Part shown: positions 51,269 to 59,403 of the stretch, piece after piece
Position numbering within the stretch: the first letter of the stretch is position 1
Layout: every line of letters starts with the position of its first letter
NCBI GenBank assembly: GCA_963811335.1
Contig: CAWERB010000024.1
Coordinates: 59,329 to 123,328 of the forward strand
DNA length: 64,000 nt
Reading direction: 5' to 3'
Source of the DNA: Trebonia sp963811335
GTDB lineage: Bacteria; Actinomycetota; Actinomycetes; Streptosporangiales; Streptosporangiaceae
Notes under the pieces: model-generated
Databases searched by the model: none
Seen by the model: only the letters and a program-made list of their open reading frames with translations
What the model was told of the DNA's origin: nothing
Position numbers and translations under genes: made by a program

Positions 51269-51709
51269 ATGCCAGGGATCATCGTCGGTGTCGACGGGTC
51301 AGGCCATTCTCGCCGTGCCCTGGAATGGGCCGTCAGCGAGGCCGCGACGCGCCAAGCGCCACTCACCGTAATCACCGTCCAGCAGGCCGTAGCGGGCTAC
51401 TGGGGCGGGCCGGTCCCGTACGCCGGGGACTCGGGGCTCACCGACCAGGCGCGCAAGGAAGTACAGAAGATGACAGATGACGTCCTCGACGAGTTCGACG
51501 CGGGATCTCGGCCGCCGTCGGTCACCGTCCAGGCGGTAAGCGGCCTGCCCGCCGAGGTGCTCCTCGCCGCCGCGCAGGACGCGGACATGCTCATCGTCGG
51601 GGCCCGCGGCGCCGGCGGGTTCAAGCGGCTCCTGCTCGGGTCGGTCGGCACCCACGTCACTCACCACGCCCACTGCCCCGTGGTGATCATCCCCGCCGAC
51701 AAGACCTGA
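51269..51709 (+). CDS. Universal stress protein (UspA family)
   Basis: 146 aa, single domain: IIVGVDGSGHSRRALEWAV, then GLPAEVLLAAAQDADMLIVG, then the ATP-binding signature GARGAGGFKRLLLGSVG. Starts at ATG 51269 with a purine-rich GGGAGAAG upstream. Followed after 27 bp by a CBS protein gene, a pairing seen repeatedly in hypoxic-response loci. Confidence 0.93.
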   Translation: MPGIIVGVDGSGHSRRALEWAVSEAATRQAPLTVITVQQAVAGYWGGPVPYAGDSGLTDQARKEVQKMTDDVLDEFDAGSRPPSVTVQAVSGLPAEVLLAAAQDADMLIVGARGAGGFKRLLLGSVGTHVTHHAHCPVVIIPADKT

Positions 51710-51736
51710 CAGCATCCCGGCCAGGAGGCAACAGCC

Positions 51737-52408
51737 ATGAGCTCCACCGTCAAGGACGTCATGAGCACCCACGTGATGGCGGTCCGGCCGAACGCGGGGT
51801 ACAAGGAGATGGCGGCCATGCTGCGCGAGCAGCGGGTCAGCGCTTTCCCCGTCATCGATGACGACAACAAGGTCATCGGGGTCGTCTCAGAGAGCGACCT
51901 GCTGGTCAAGGCGGCCCTGGAGGGGACGGTACCGGGAGTGCTGCGCGGCCTGACCCAGCGGCACGTGCGCTCGCAGGTGACCGGGCTCACCGCGGCGGAC
52001 CTCATGTCACGGCCGGCCGTGACCATCGGCCCCGACGAGCCGGTCAGCCACGCGGCCCGGCTGATGTACAACAAGCGGGTCAAGCGGCTGCCGGTCGTCA
52101 GTGAGGACGGGACGCTGATCGGCATCGTGACCCGCTCCGACGTGCTGAGCGTGTACCGCAGGCCGGACGCGGCGATCGAGCGTGAGGTTAGCCAGGACCT
52201 GATCCTCGGTACCTTCTGCTGCGACCCGGCCAGGTTCGACGTCACCGTCAAGGACGGCGTGCTCACCCTCAGGGGAACGCCGGAAACGACCGTGACCGGC
52301 CATGACATCGTCGCCGCCGCCCGGCATGTGGAGGGCGTCGTCGCCGTCCGCGACCGGCTCATGTACCCGCTGGTCACGACGGCCCACTCCGACCCGCCGC
52401 CGGACTAA
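51737..52408 (+). CDS. Two-CBS plus BON domain protein
   Basis: 223 aa. CBS1: VKDVMSTHVMAVRPNAGYKE to GVVSESDLLVKAAL. CBS2: AADLMSRPAVTIGPDEPVS to GIVTRSDVLSVYRRPD. BON: VKDGVLTLRGTPETTVTGHD. It is a shorter paralogue of the protein at 43 kb, lacking the 75-residue N-terminal region. AGGAGG precedes ATG 51737. Likely adenylate-nucleotide sensor co-expressed with the Usp. Confidence 0.92.
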   Translation: MSSTVKDVMSTHVMAVRPNAGYKEMAAMLREQRVSAFPVIDDDNKVIGVVSESDLLVKAALEGTVPGVLRGLTQRHVRSQVTGLTAADLMSRPAVTIGPDEPVSHAARLMYNKRVKRLPVVSEDGTLIGIVTRSDVLSVYRRPDAAIEREVSQDLILGTFCCDPARFDVTVKDGVLTLRGTPETTVTGHDIVAAARHVEGVVAVRDRLMYPLVTTAHSDPPPD

Positions 52409-52485
52409 CCGGAACACGGTGGAACCTGCAACCGTTCCTCTTATGTAGCTCGATCTTGATTGTTCGGTCGGGTTCAGGCGGAAGA

Positions 52486-53148
52486 ATGGGTGCTATGTAC
52501 TCGGATATGGCTTACCGCGGTTACGCGGCGCCGGGGCGGACGGCGACGCTGTTCGGGCAGACCATGGGGCTTGTCGCCCTGACGGCCGGGTTCTTCGCCG
52601 CCGGGGCCTACGCGGGGCGGAACCTGTCGCAGGGCGCGGTGATCGTCTCGTGGATCGCCGCCTTCGTGGTGCTGATGATCATGAACTTCGCGGCGCGGCG
52701 GTCCCCGGCGGCCGCGACGGTGCTCCTGGTGATCTTCGGCGTGCTGATGGGCGCGGCATCGGCGCCGACGCTGGTCTGGTACGCCACCACCGAGCCGGCG
52801 ATCTTGTGGCAGGCCGGCGGGGCGACCGCGCTGTTCATCGGCGCGTTCGGCGCCTTCGGCTACCTGACGCAGCGGGACCTGTCGGCGTGGCGGCGGTTCT
52901 CGTTCATCGGGCTGATCGCGTTGCTGCTTGCCGGGATCGTGCTGATCTTCGTGCGCATCCCGCACGCGTCGCTGATCTACGCGGTGCTCGGGCTGGTGAT
53001 CTTCGCCGGGCTGACGGCCGCCGACTTCCAGCGGCTGCGCCGCTCCCAGGGGCTCGACTCGGCGCCGCTGATCGCCGCGTCGATCTTCCTGGACGTCCTG
53101 AACGTGTTCTGGTTCTTCCTGCGGATCTTCTCCGGCTCGCGAGACTAG
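52486..53148 (+). CDS. Bax inhibitor-1 (BI-1/YccA) family membrane protein
   Basis: 220 aa with seven predicted TM helices. FGQTMGLVALTAGFFAAGAY at TM1 and the family end AADFQRLRR...IAASIFLDVLNVFWFFLRIF fit BI-1, with the usual acidic pore residue in FLDVLN. Bacterial members act as pH-sensitive Ca2+ leak channels. ATG 52486 or 52495 are both possible. No operon partner. Confidence 0.87.
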   Translation: MGAMYSDMAYRGYAAPGRTATLFGQTMGLVALTAGFFAAGAYAGRNLSQGAVIVSWIAAFVVLMIMNFAARRSPAAATVLLVIFGVLMGAASAPTLVWYATTEPAILWQAGGATALFIGAFGAFGYLTQRDLSAWRRFSFIGLIALLLAGIVLIFVRIPHASLIYAVLGLVIFAGLTAADFQRLRRSQGLDSAPLIAASIFLDVLNVFWFFLRIFSGSRD

Positions 53149-53167
53149 GTCGTGCCCGTCAGGCGCC

Positions 53168-53452
53168 GTGGAGGTAGGTGACGTGGAGTCCAGGCAGGCG
53201 CCGGATCCCTCGTCCTCGGTCTACGAGCTGTGGTTCATCGGGTCGGCCGGGGTGCGGCCCGCGGGTCTGGTGCCGACCCCTGACGGCGCGGACGCCGTCC
53301 TCGTACTCGCGTCCGGGCTTTCCTCGGGCGACGCGATCGGCGTCACGGTGGAGCCGGCGGGCGGCACCGACGCGCCCACCACCACGCCCATCGTGGTGCT
53401 CACTCGCCTTCGGCGAGGGCGGGGTAGACGGCGGCGTAGAGGGTCTTGGTGA
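53168..53452 (+). pseudogene. C-terminal fragment of an anti-sigma-K factor (RskA)
   Basis: VYELWFIGSAGVRPAGLV and GDAIGVTVEPAGGTDAPTTT are the last roughly 65 residues of the RskA extracytoplasmic domain. The sigma-binding domain and TM helix are missing, and the frame then runs into Arg-rich sequence antisense to the next gene. No sigma factor gene is nearby. It looks like the residue of a deletion whose edge is near 53405. Confidence 0.65.
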
Positions 53453-53627
53453 CGGTACGGCGCTCGCGCACCAGCGAGTGGGTGCGCGGGCCGCCGGCCG
53501 CCGGGCTGATCTCGATCTCATGGCCGTGCAGGTCCGGCGGCGCCTCCAGGATGAGGGCACCGACGCTCATCCCGAGCTCGAGGATGACGCTGCCAGGCCC
53601 CGACGTGCCGTGCATGTGCCCGGTCAT
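53400..53627 (-). CDS. Small conserved hypothetical protein, C-terminally truncated
   Basis: 75 aa. VILELGMSVGALILEAPPDL, EIEISPAAGG and RTHSLVRERRT-type sequence resemble a small actinobacterial family whose members usually continue as PALPxGEYTVW. Here it stops at ALAEGE, where the RskA fragment of the opposite strand begins, so the C-terminus has probably been lost in the same deletion. Located 4 bp downstream of the DUF4331 gene. Function unknown. Confidence 0.5.
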   Translation of the reverse strand: MTGHMHGTSGPGSVILELGMSVGALILEAPPDLHGHEIEISPAAGGPRTHSLVRERRTVTKTLYAAVYPALAEGE

Positions 53628-53631
53628 CGGT

Positions 53632-54651
53632 TCAGCTCGGGGTGGAGAAGCCGCTGTACGGCACGCCGAGGTAGGGGAAACCGCTGAGGTAACCGGACGG
53701 CACGCTCGCGTTCGTCAGGCCGTCGGTGACCTTTCCTGCTGCCGCGTCGGGCGTGAAGGACTTGTCGACGAGCGGCACCGGGATGCCGGTCATCAAGATG
53801 GCCTCCAGGTCGGCGCGCGGCGTCTTCGCGGCGACCAGCTTGGCCAGGTTCGAGAACACGCCCGGGTAGAGCGCGGGCAGCAGCCCGGCCAGCTCCGGGT
53901 GCAGCACCCGGCTGGCGAACGCCTTGTCGAAGCTCGGCGGCTGCGTGTTCCAGTAGTCCTTCTGGCCCAGCGGGATGAGCACCTCGTTGACCAGCGGGTT
54001 GGCCAGCCGCGACACCTGGCGGTACGGGCCGGAGCCGAAGCTTGAGCTCGTCTCGGAGTCCCATACCTGCGCCCGCTGGCGGCTCGCCGTGGTCCACACG
54101 CCGACCACCGAGCCCGGGTCGGTGACCTTGCCGTGCGGGACGTGGCCGACCAGCCGGCCGGTCGGCACCTGGATCGCGATCGAGTGCACGTTCAGCTGCG
54201 CCGTGGCGTTGACGCCGGCCGCGGAACCGCTGAAGACGTTCATGCCGTACTGGGCGTGCAGGTTCTCGAACGGGCGCAGGTCGCCCAGGTCGAAGATCGC
54301 GCCGAGGTCCACGTAGAAGCCCTCGGCCCGCTGCCCGGCGAACACCCGGATGCGGCCGTCAAGCTCGTGCACCGCGGCCTGCGCGAGCGCCGGGTAGTTG
54401 GGGGTGGACAGCGGGCCGATGTTGCACGGCGGGCAGGACAGGCCCTCCGCTAGGACGGTGCTCCCGTCGGCGGTGACGCGGGTGACGCTGCAGGTCTGCC
54501 GCCTGTTCCAGTTCTTGCTGTTCAGGGCCGTGATCGGGCCGGTGTTGTACAGGAACGTGTCCGGGTCGGCCAGCGCGGTGCTGAACCGGAACTGGTAGGT
54601 GACGTCCGGCTCGGCGTCGCCGTTGTTGTCGACGTGGATCTCGTACAGCAC
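53632..54651 (-). CDS. DUF4331 protein, N-terminus disrupted
   Basis: 339 aa from GTG 54651: DVTYQFRFSTALADPDTFLY, NRRQTCSVTRV, PNYPALAQAAVHEL, AGQRAEGFYVDLGAIFDLGD and the C-terminal GFPYLGVPYSGF are DUF4331 blocks. Homology continues in frame upstream (GYAFVSPDRPGTVTLIANYI), but the usual start (MSSHREAP..., DNTDLYAFVSPD) is replaced by a short-repeat tract at 54761-54800. The only well-placed start with a ribosome site (ATG 54817, AGGAAAGGA) is in another frame. Extracytoplasmic function unknown. Confidence 0.75.
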   Translation of the reverse strand: MLYEIHVDNNGDAEPDVTYQFRFSTALADPDTFLYNTGPITALNSKNWNRRQTCSVTRVTADGSTVLAEGLSCPPCNIGPLSTPNYPALAQAAVHELDGRIRVFAGQRAEGFYVDLGAIFDLGDLRPFENLHAQYGMNVFSGSAAGVNATAQLNVHSIAIQVPTGRLVGHVPHGKVTDPGSVVGVWTTASRQRAQVWDSETSSSFGSGPYRQVSRLANPLVNEVLIPLGQKDYWNTQPPSFDKAFASRVLHPELAGLLPALYPGVFSNLAKLVAAKTPRADLEAILMTGIPVPLVDKSFTPDAAAGKVTDGLTNASVPSGYLSGFPYLGVPYSGFSTPS

Positions 54652-54760
54652 GTCATCGCCGAAGGCGTAGAAGTTCGGGCCGCCGGCCGGGCCCTCGAGC
54701 GGGATGTAGTTCGCGATTAGTGTGACGGTGCCCGGGCGGTCCGGGCTGACGAACGCGTAA

Positions 54761-54800
54761 CCGATCTGGGCCGGACCGATCTGGGCCGGACCGATCTGGG
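54761..54800. repeat. 15-bp tandem repeat in the DUF4331 5' end
   Basis: ccgatctgggccgga at 54761-54775 and 54776-54790 plus a partial third copy to 54800. It occupies the place of the conserved N-terminus of the DUF4331 protein. Confidence 0.85.
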
Positions 54801-54960
54801 GGAAGCTGAGTAGGCATGACGTCCTTTCCTGGCCGTCTCTGAACTGCCGTGACGTCGCGTATTCGACGCACGGCAGGCCGCGGATTGGTCGCCGGCCGCG
54901 TCTTGATCAAACCGTTACCCGCGGATCGGGCCGTAGTGTTAACTGCCCGTTAAGGCGCAT

Positions 54961-55449
54961 ATGTCGGCCTCGTACACTGCTTCGGTGACTGCTGGCGAGA
55001 TCATCACCGACGACCCGCGCAGGCCCGAGGTGCGGGCCGTACTCGAGCGCCACCTGGCGTTCTGCCTGGGCGAGACGCCGCCCGAGCACAGCTTCGCGCT
55101 CGACGTGGACGGACTGCTCGACCCGCAGGTGACGTTCGTCAGCTACCGGGACGGCGACATGGTGCTCGGCGTGGCGGCGATCAAGGAGCTCGACGCGGCG
55201 GACGTCGAAGTCAAGTCGATGCACACCACCGCCGAGGCCCGCGGCCGCGGCGTGGGCCGGGCGCTGCTTGCCCACCTGCTCGACACCGCGCGGGAGCGCG
55301 GCTACCGGCGGGTGCTGCTCGAGACCGGGACGACGCCGGGGTTCGCCGCGGCGCGCGCACTGTACGAGTCGGCCGGGTTCGTCCCCACCGGGCCGTTCGC
55401 CGGCTACCCGGAGACCGGCGACAACTGCTTCTACGCCCGGACGCTTTAA
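54961..55449 (+). CDS. GNAT N-acetyltransferase
   Basis: 162 aa. Motif A VKSMHTTAEARGRGVGRALL (acetyl-CoA pyrophosphate loop RGRGVGRA) and motif B RVLLETGTTPGFAAARALYE with AGFVPTGPF. Resembles small-molecule or amino-acid acetyltransferases. ATG 54961 has a purine-rich AAGGCG upstream; GTG 54985 is an alternative. Stands alone. Confidence 0.9.
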   Translation: MSASYTASVTAGEIITDDPRRPEVRAVLERHLAFCLGETPPEHSFALDVDGLLDPQVTFVSYRDGDMVLGVAAIKELDAADVEVKSMHTTAEARGRGVGRALLAHLLDTARERGYRRVLLETGTTPGFAAARALYESAGFVPTGPFAGYPETGDNCFYARTL

Positions 55450-55542
55450 GGCCGCCGCCAGTCGCAGGCGTAAGCGGCGTGCCGAGGCCAGTGAGAGCTG
55501 TGCGGCACTCGTTAGCGTCGCCTCAGGCCCACGGGAGGGAAC

Positions 55543-56124
55543 ATGACGAGCATGACGCTGCCCGCCCCCACGCTGCACACCGCTCGCCTCCGGCTCCGTC
55601 CCTTCGACGACGCGGACGCGGACGACCTCTTCGCGCTGCACAGCAGCGCCTACGTGCTGCGCTACTGGGACGCGCCGCCGTGGAGCGAACGCGGGCGCGC
55701 CGGGCGTTTCGTCACGGCTTGCCGGCAGATGGCGCAGGAGGGCACCGGGGCGAGGCTGGCCGTGGATCGTGCCTCCGACGGGGCGTTCATCGGCTGGTGC
55801 GGCCTGAGCCGCTGGAATCCGGACTACCGGAGCGCGTCGCTTGGCTACTGCTACGGCGATGCGGCGTGGGGCCACGGCTACGCGACGGAGGCCGCGCGCG
55901 CCTTGCTGCGGTGGGCATTCGACACACTCGACCTCAATCGCGTCCAGGCCGAGACCGATACGCGCAACGTGGCATCTGCGCGCGTGCTGGAGAAGCTCGG
56001 CTTCGCTCGCGAAGGGACGTTGCGAGAAGACTGCGTCGTGAACGGCGAGGTCTCCGACTCGTGGGTCTACGGGCTGCTCAGGCGGGAATGGCGGCCGCCG
56101 CCCGAGCCCGTTCCCGCCCGCTGA
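55543..56124 (+). CDS. GNAT acetyltransferase, RimJ/RimL type
   Basis: 193 aa. LHTARLRLRPFDDADADDLF at the N-terminus, IGWCGLSRWNPDYRSASLGY, GHGYATEAARALLRWAF (acetyl-CoA loop) and TRNVASARVLEKLGFAREG, typical for protein N-terminal or antibiotic-type acetyltransferases. GGGAGG precedes ATG 55543. No operon partner. Confidence 0.92.
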   Translation: MTSMTLPAPTLHTARLRLRPFDDADADDLFALHSSAYVLRYWDAPPWSERGRAGRFVTACRQMAQEGTGARLAVDRASDGAFIGWCGLSRWNPDYRSASLGYCYGDAAWGHGYATEAARALLRWAFDTLDLNRVQAETDTRNVASARVLEKLGFAREGTLREDCVVNGEVSDSWVYGLLRREWRPPPEPVPAR

Positions 56125-56135
56125 GTCCCCACTCC

Positions 56136-56285
56136 CTTCCTGGCCTCGATAACGATGAACGGCGGAACGGACGCCTCGTCGGTGGACCAGGCGGACGAAT
56201 CACCCGGCCGGGGATAGGCGATCGTGGTGACCGTCAGCCCGGCTCGCTCGACCGGGCCCACGTAGTCACGTTCAGTCCAGTAGGT
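56136..56285 (-). pseudogene. Remnant of a SAM-dependent methyltransferase C-terminus
   Basis: Minus-strand TYWTERDYVGPVERAGLTV followed by a block ending STDEASVPPFIVIEARK resembles the end of class I methyltransferases. There is no upstream domain in frame. Confidence 0.45.
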
Positions 56286-56378
56286 GTCCTCTCGGCAGCC
56301 GAGAGGGCTGCCAGAGGGACCTGTGGACCCAGGCCCGCGAGAACGCGAGAGCACGCTGACCGGCCAGGGCCGCCGCCG

Positions 56379-56432
56379 ATCACGTGGGGCATCTTCAACG
56401 TGCCCGAGCAGCAGCTCGGCGATCTCGCGGGA
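56379..56432 (+). pseudogene. Remnant of a SAM-dependent methyltransferase N-terminus
   Basis: Plus-strand ITWGIFNVPEQQLGDLAG is nearly the same as DITWGIFNVPERQLGVLGD in the intact methyltransferase at 60.3-61.1 kb. Only 18 codons survive. The remaining sequence between 56286 and 56378 shows nothing recognisable. Confidence 0.55.
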
Positions 56433-56433
56433 C

Positions 56434-57576
56434 TCACATCCGGGTGTGCGGGAACTCGGCGGAGCGCCGCTGGAACGAAAGAATCTTGGGATTGCGGATC
56501 ACGCCGTCGCGGATCTCGGTCGCCCGGCGGATGGTCTGGTCGCGGTCCCAGGCGTCGGGCCCGTCCATCACGGTACGCAGGTGCGGGATCAGCGCCTCGC
56601 TGATTTCCCAGGTGGCGGAGTTCCATAGGTAGGACGGGCTGTGGTCGACCCCGTAATAGCGCATTGCCTCGCCTACCGTGAACATCGGCTCGGCGAACGA
56701 GGTGGGCCGCGCCCACTCGAAACCCATGCCCTCGTCGCAGGACACATCGACGAACAGGCTGCCAGGCGCGAACAATCGCAGCTCGTCACGGGTGACAAAC
56801 ATCAGTGGCGCGTCGGTGTCCTGCAGCACGCAGTTGACGACGATGTCGTGCCGGGCGAGGAACTCCGCGATCGGCACCGGGCCGCCCGGCGTCAGCACCA
56901 GGATCCGGGCCGGGTCTTCAGCGGCGGGCTCGAAATGGACCATGCGGACCGACGGGATGGGCGAGGCGACGGCAGGCACGTTACGGTGGGTCAGCACGGT
57001 CACGTCGGAGATGCCAAGCGCCGTCAGCGCGGTGACGGCCCCGCGGGCGGTCGCGCCGAAGCTGATCACGGCGGCCCGGAAGCGCGGCCCGTACGCCCCG
57101 GTCGTGCCCAGCAGCTGCAGGGAATGCAGCACCGAGCAGTAGCCCGCGAGTTCGTTGTTCATGTGGAAGACGTGCACGTCAAAGCTGCCGTCGGGCTTCC
57201 AGTAGTTCATTGCCTCCCAGGCGATCAGGGTCAGCCGGCGGTCGATGCCCAGCTGGGTGGCGGCGTAGTCCTGGACGCAGTGCGGCCAGCCCCACAGCAC
57301 CTGGCCCTCCCGCAGTGCAGCGATGTCGTGCTCGGTGGGCTTGGGCAGCACGATCACGTCGCATTCCGTGATGAGCTGCTGCCGCGAACGCACGCCGGCC
57401 ACCATCGGGGCGAGCTGCGCGTCAGCCATGCCGAACCGCTCGCCGTAGCCGTGCTCGAGGAAGATCCGCGCTCGCAGGTCCGGTTCGATCCGGTCCAGAT
57501 GCAGCGGGTGGATCGGCAGCCGGTGCTCGTTCTCCTTGCGGGAGGTCCCGCATACGCCGAGGCTTAGTTGTTCCAT
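56434..57576 (-). CDS. Alanine dehydrogenase/N5-(carboxyethyl)ornithine synthase family protein
   Basis: 380 aa. CGTSRKENEHRLPIHP (substrate-binding Arg/Lys region), VIVLPKPTEHD, LWGWPHCVQDYAATQLGIDR, NELAGYCSVLHSLQLLGTTG, then the Rossmann motif VISFGATARGAV. This pattern fits N5-(carboxyethyl)ornithine synthase-like members of the AlaDH/PNT family, which condense pyruvate with an amino acid using NAD(P)H. Plain alanine dehydrogenase is less likely because of the N-terminal block. ATG 57576 has GGGAG upstream. Confidence 0.82.
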   Translation of the reverse strand: MEQLSLGVCGTSRKENEHRLPIHPLHLDRIEPDLRARIFLEHGYGERFGMADAQLAPMVAGVRSRQQLITECDVIVLPKPTEHDIAALREGQVLWGWPHCVQDYAATQLGIDRRLTLIAWEAMNYWKPDGSFDVHVFHMNNELAGYCSVLHSLQLLGTTGAYGPRFRAAVISFGATARGAVTALTALGISDVTVLTHRNVPAVASPIPSVRMVHFEPAAEDPARILVLTPGGPVPIAEFLARHDIVVNCVLQDTDAPLMFVTRDELRLFAPGSLFVDVSCDEGMGFEWARPTSFAEPMFTVGEAMRYYGVDHSPSYLWNSATWEISEALIPHLRTVMDGPDAWDRDQTIRRATEIRDGVIRNPKILSFQRRSAEFPHTRM

Positions 57577-57756
57577 CAGCACTCCCGAATCCTCCGCTGG
57601 GCGCAACCGGTACCTGACCACAATGCCGTGGCGCCCCGGGCAGCGCCACCAGCGTTGCCGGAGCCCGCGCCCTTTTCTCCTGGCGGCGGAGGCCGGCAAG
57701 GTGCTGCTCGGGCCAGGTCCGGCTCCGGGAGCACCGCCAGCAGTTCTGCCGGGTCG

Positions 57757-58506
57757 TTAGCGGTGCCGCTTGGCATCGATCCGGCCGGCTTCTGCCATCC
57801 GGGCCAGGCCCTCACCGCCCGAGGTCGCGGCGGCGGCGAACGACCGCTGCTCGGCAGCCGCGTCCTGGTAGGCGGCGTCTGCGGCTGCGCGGTCGGTGGC
57901 GGCAAGCTGATCGCCGTAAGCCTCGAGCACGGCGGCTCCCAGGGAAGTGGTCGCATCGGGCCCGTCAGCTACCCCGTAAGGGCCGAGCTGGCCGACCAGC
58001 CGCACTGCCTGCGCCAGCTGGCCCGCGGCGCGCAGGTCCCGCACCGCCCGCTCTGCCGCGACAGCACCGGTGACCGGGCTGCCTGCGCCCTTCCCGGCTC
58101 CGGGGCCCGGCCCGTCGTTGTCGCAGCTGCTCACGGCGATAACGGCTTCCTGACCGGCATGATGAGGGCATGCAAGTAGTCGCTGGCTCCCTCGCGGCGA
58201 GTAGAAGCGCATTGCTCCTTCGTTGCCAGCGATCACGGAAATGGAGCCGGCAGCGTCAGCGGACCGGATCATGGCGTAGCCGCGCAGGCGGTCCGCGTCG
58301 CGCGCGACCAGCACTGCGGCCCTGGGAACTGCCAGCCATTGCCGGTACTGGGCGCGGCGCACGCGCCAGGAGTCCGCGGGGTCACGCGCGGCGCCGAGCG
58401 CTGCCAGGTGCGGTGCAGCGGCCAGATGGTGGTCCAGCAGCTCCTGCCACAGGCCTTCGAGCCGGTCGATGTCGGCAGGCGGAAGGTCAGCGATGACATG
58501 CCCCAT
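57757..58506 (-). CDS. GNAT-derived protein with deleted acetyl-CoA loop, fused to a helical tail
   Basis: 249 aa from ATG 58506. The first part is a GNAT N-terminal half (DIDRLEGLWQELLDHHLAAA; WRVRRAQYRQWLAVPRAAVL; GYAMIRSADAAGS). It jumps directly to the end of the fold (ISVIAGNEGAMRFYSPRG), so the segment with the acetyl-CoA-binding motif A (about 45 residues) is missing. An unrelated Ala-rich helical tail follows from about residue 125, possibly a separate gene starting at GTG 58134. Probably inactive as an acetyltransferase. Confidence 0.6.
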   Translation of the reverse strand: MGHVIADLPPADIDRLEGLWQELLDHHLAAAPHLAALGAARDPADSWRVRRAQYRQWLAVPRAAVLVARDADRLRGYAMIRSADAAGSISVIAGNEGAMRFYSPRGSQRLLACPHHAGQEAVIAVSSCDNDGPGPGAGKGAGSPVTGAVAAERAVRDLRAAGQLAQAVRLVGQLGPYGVADGPDATTSLGAAVLEAYGDQLAATDRAAADAAYQDAAAEQRSFAAAATSGGEGLARMAEAGRIDAKRHR

Positions 58507-58906
58507 AGCCGTGAGCCTAGCCTCAGCACGCCAGCGCCCGGCCTGGCAGACCTGCGAGCTGGCCAGGGCAGGCATGGCTACGGTACCGCCTCTCATGGCC
58601 AGCCGTCTCTTTATGCGGTGGCGCGCCGCCTTTGGCGGCCAGCAGGTCCGTTGTCAGGGCTTGCCGCATTGCATCGCTCCCGTATCCCGTATCGTGCCCT
58701 GAAGACAGCTTGCCCACCGGGTGGGAGGTCAGGGCTGCCCCGTCTGCGCCCGGTCGCCCCAAAGGTATGTGAGGGTTGCGTGCTGCTGCCCGGCGCGCAG
58801 ATGTGAAAGGCTCGGGGCGGGCGTCAAGCACGCTGAACGAGCGGTCCGGCCGAGACGGCGTTGATATCTGGAGAGAGCGCACGTAGCGCGAGAAGGGAGA
58901 CGGAAG
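58507..58906. other. 400-bp region without a supported gene
   Basis: Open frames here are short and look like shadows. A doubled CCCGTAT lies at 58679-58692. The end of the region should hold the promoter and ribosome site (GGGAG) of the small membrane protein. Nothing else seen. Confidence 0.5.
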
Positions 58907-59110
58907 GTGATCAGGGGAATGCTCATCACCATCGGCGCGCTGCTGGCCGTCGCCGGGACCGTGTTCGCGCTTCAGGGGTTCGGCGTGCTGGGCGGAAGCG
59001 TGATGTCCGGCAGCCATTTCTGGGCAGCGGCCGGACCACTGATCGCCCTTGCCGGCTTGGTGATCCTGGGGGCAGGTGCTCGCCGCCCAGCCGCGCGCCG
59101 CCGGTCCTGA
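58907..59110 (+). CDS. Small membrane protein
   Basis: 67 aa with two TM helices (LITIGALLAVAGTVFALQGF and AAGPLIALAGLVILGAG) and a basic Arg-rich C-terminus. The spacing GVLGGSVMSGSHFWAAAGPL is shared by a common actinobacterial small membrane family of unknown function. GTG 58907 with GGGAGACGGAAG upstream. Confidence 0.75.
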   Translation: MIRGMLITIGALLAVAGTVFALQGFGVLGGSVMSGSHFWAAAGPLIALAGLVILGAGARRPAARRRS

Positions 59111-59403
59111 CTGCCGGTGTGACCGGGCCCGCCACCGGCCCGGCATCCTGGAAGCGCAGAACAGGCTGTTCGGCGCGCTGCGCGTTGTCCGCCCGAAAGC
59201 CGGTTTGCGGCCCGTCCCTTTTCCTGTGCCGCCGCTGCGGCTACTATCGGCTTAGCGGCGAGCGCGCTCGCCCGCTCCGAACCGGGAGACCACCCACGCT
59301 GGTCCCGGTGACGAGGACAAGGGTCACCGACTCGCGCGAGATAGCCGGGCACACTCGTCTTGTCGCGGCGGGGTGCGTGGGGCCTTGCTGAGAGAGAACT
59401 CCG
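59111..59403. other. 293-bp region without a supported gene
   Basis: No frame with convincing start or codon pattern. A short plus-strand stretch LCRRCGYYRL looks zinc-ribbon-like but has no start or partner cysteines. Confidence 0.4.
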
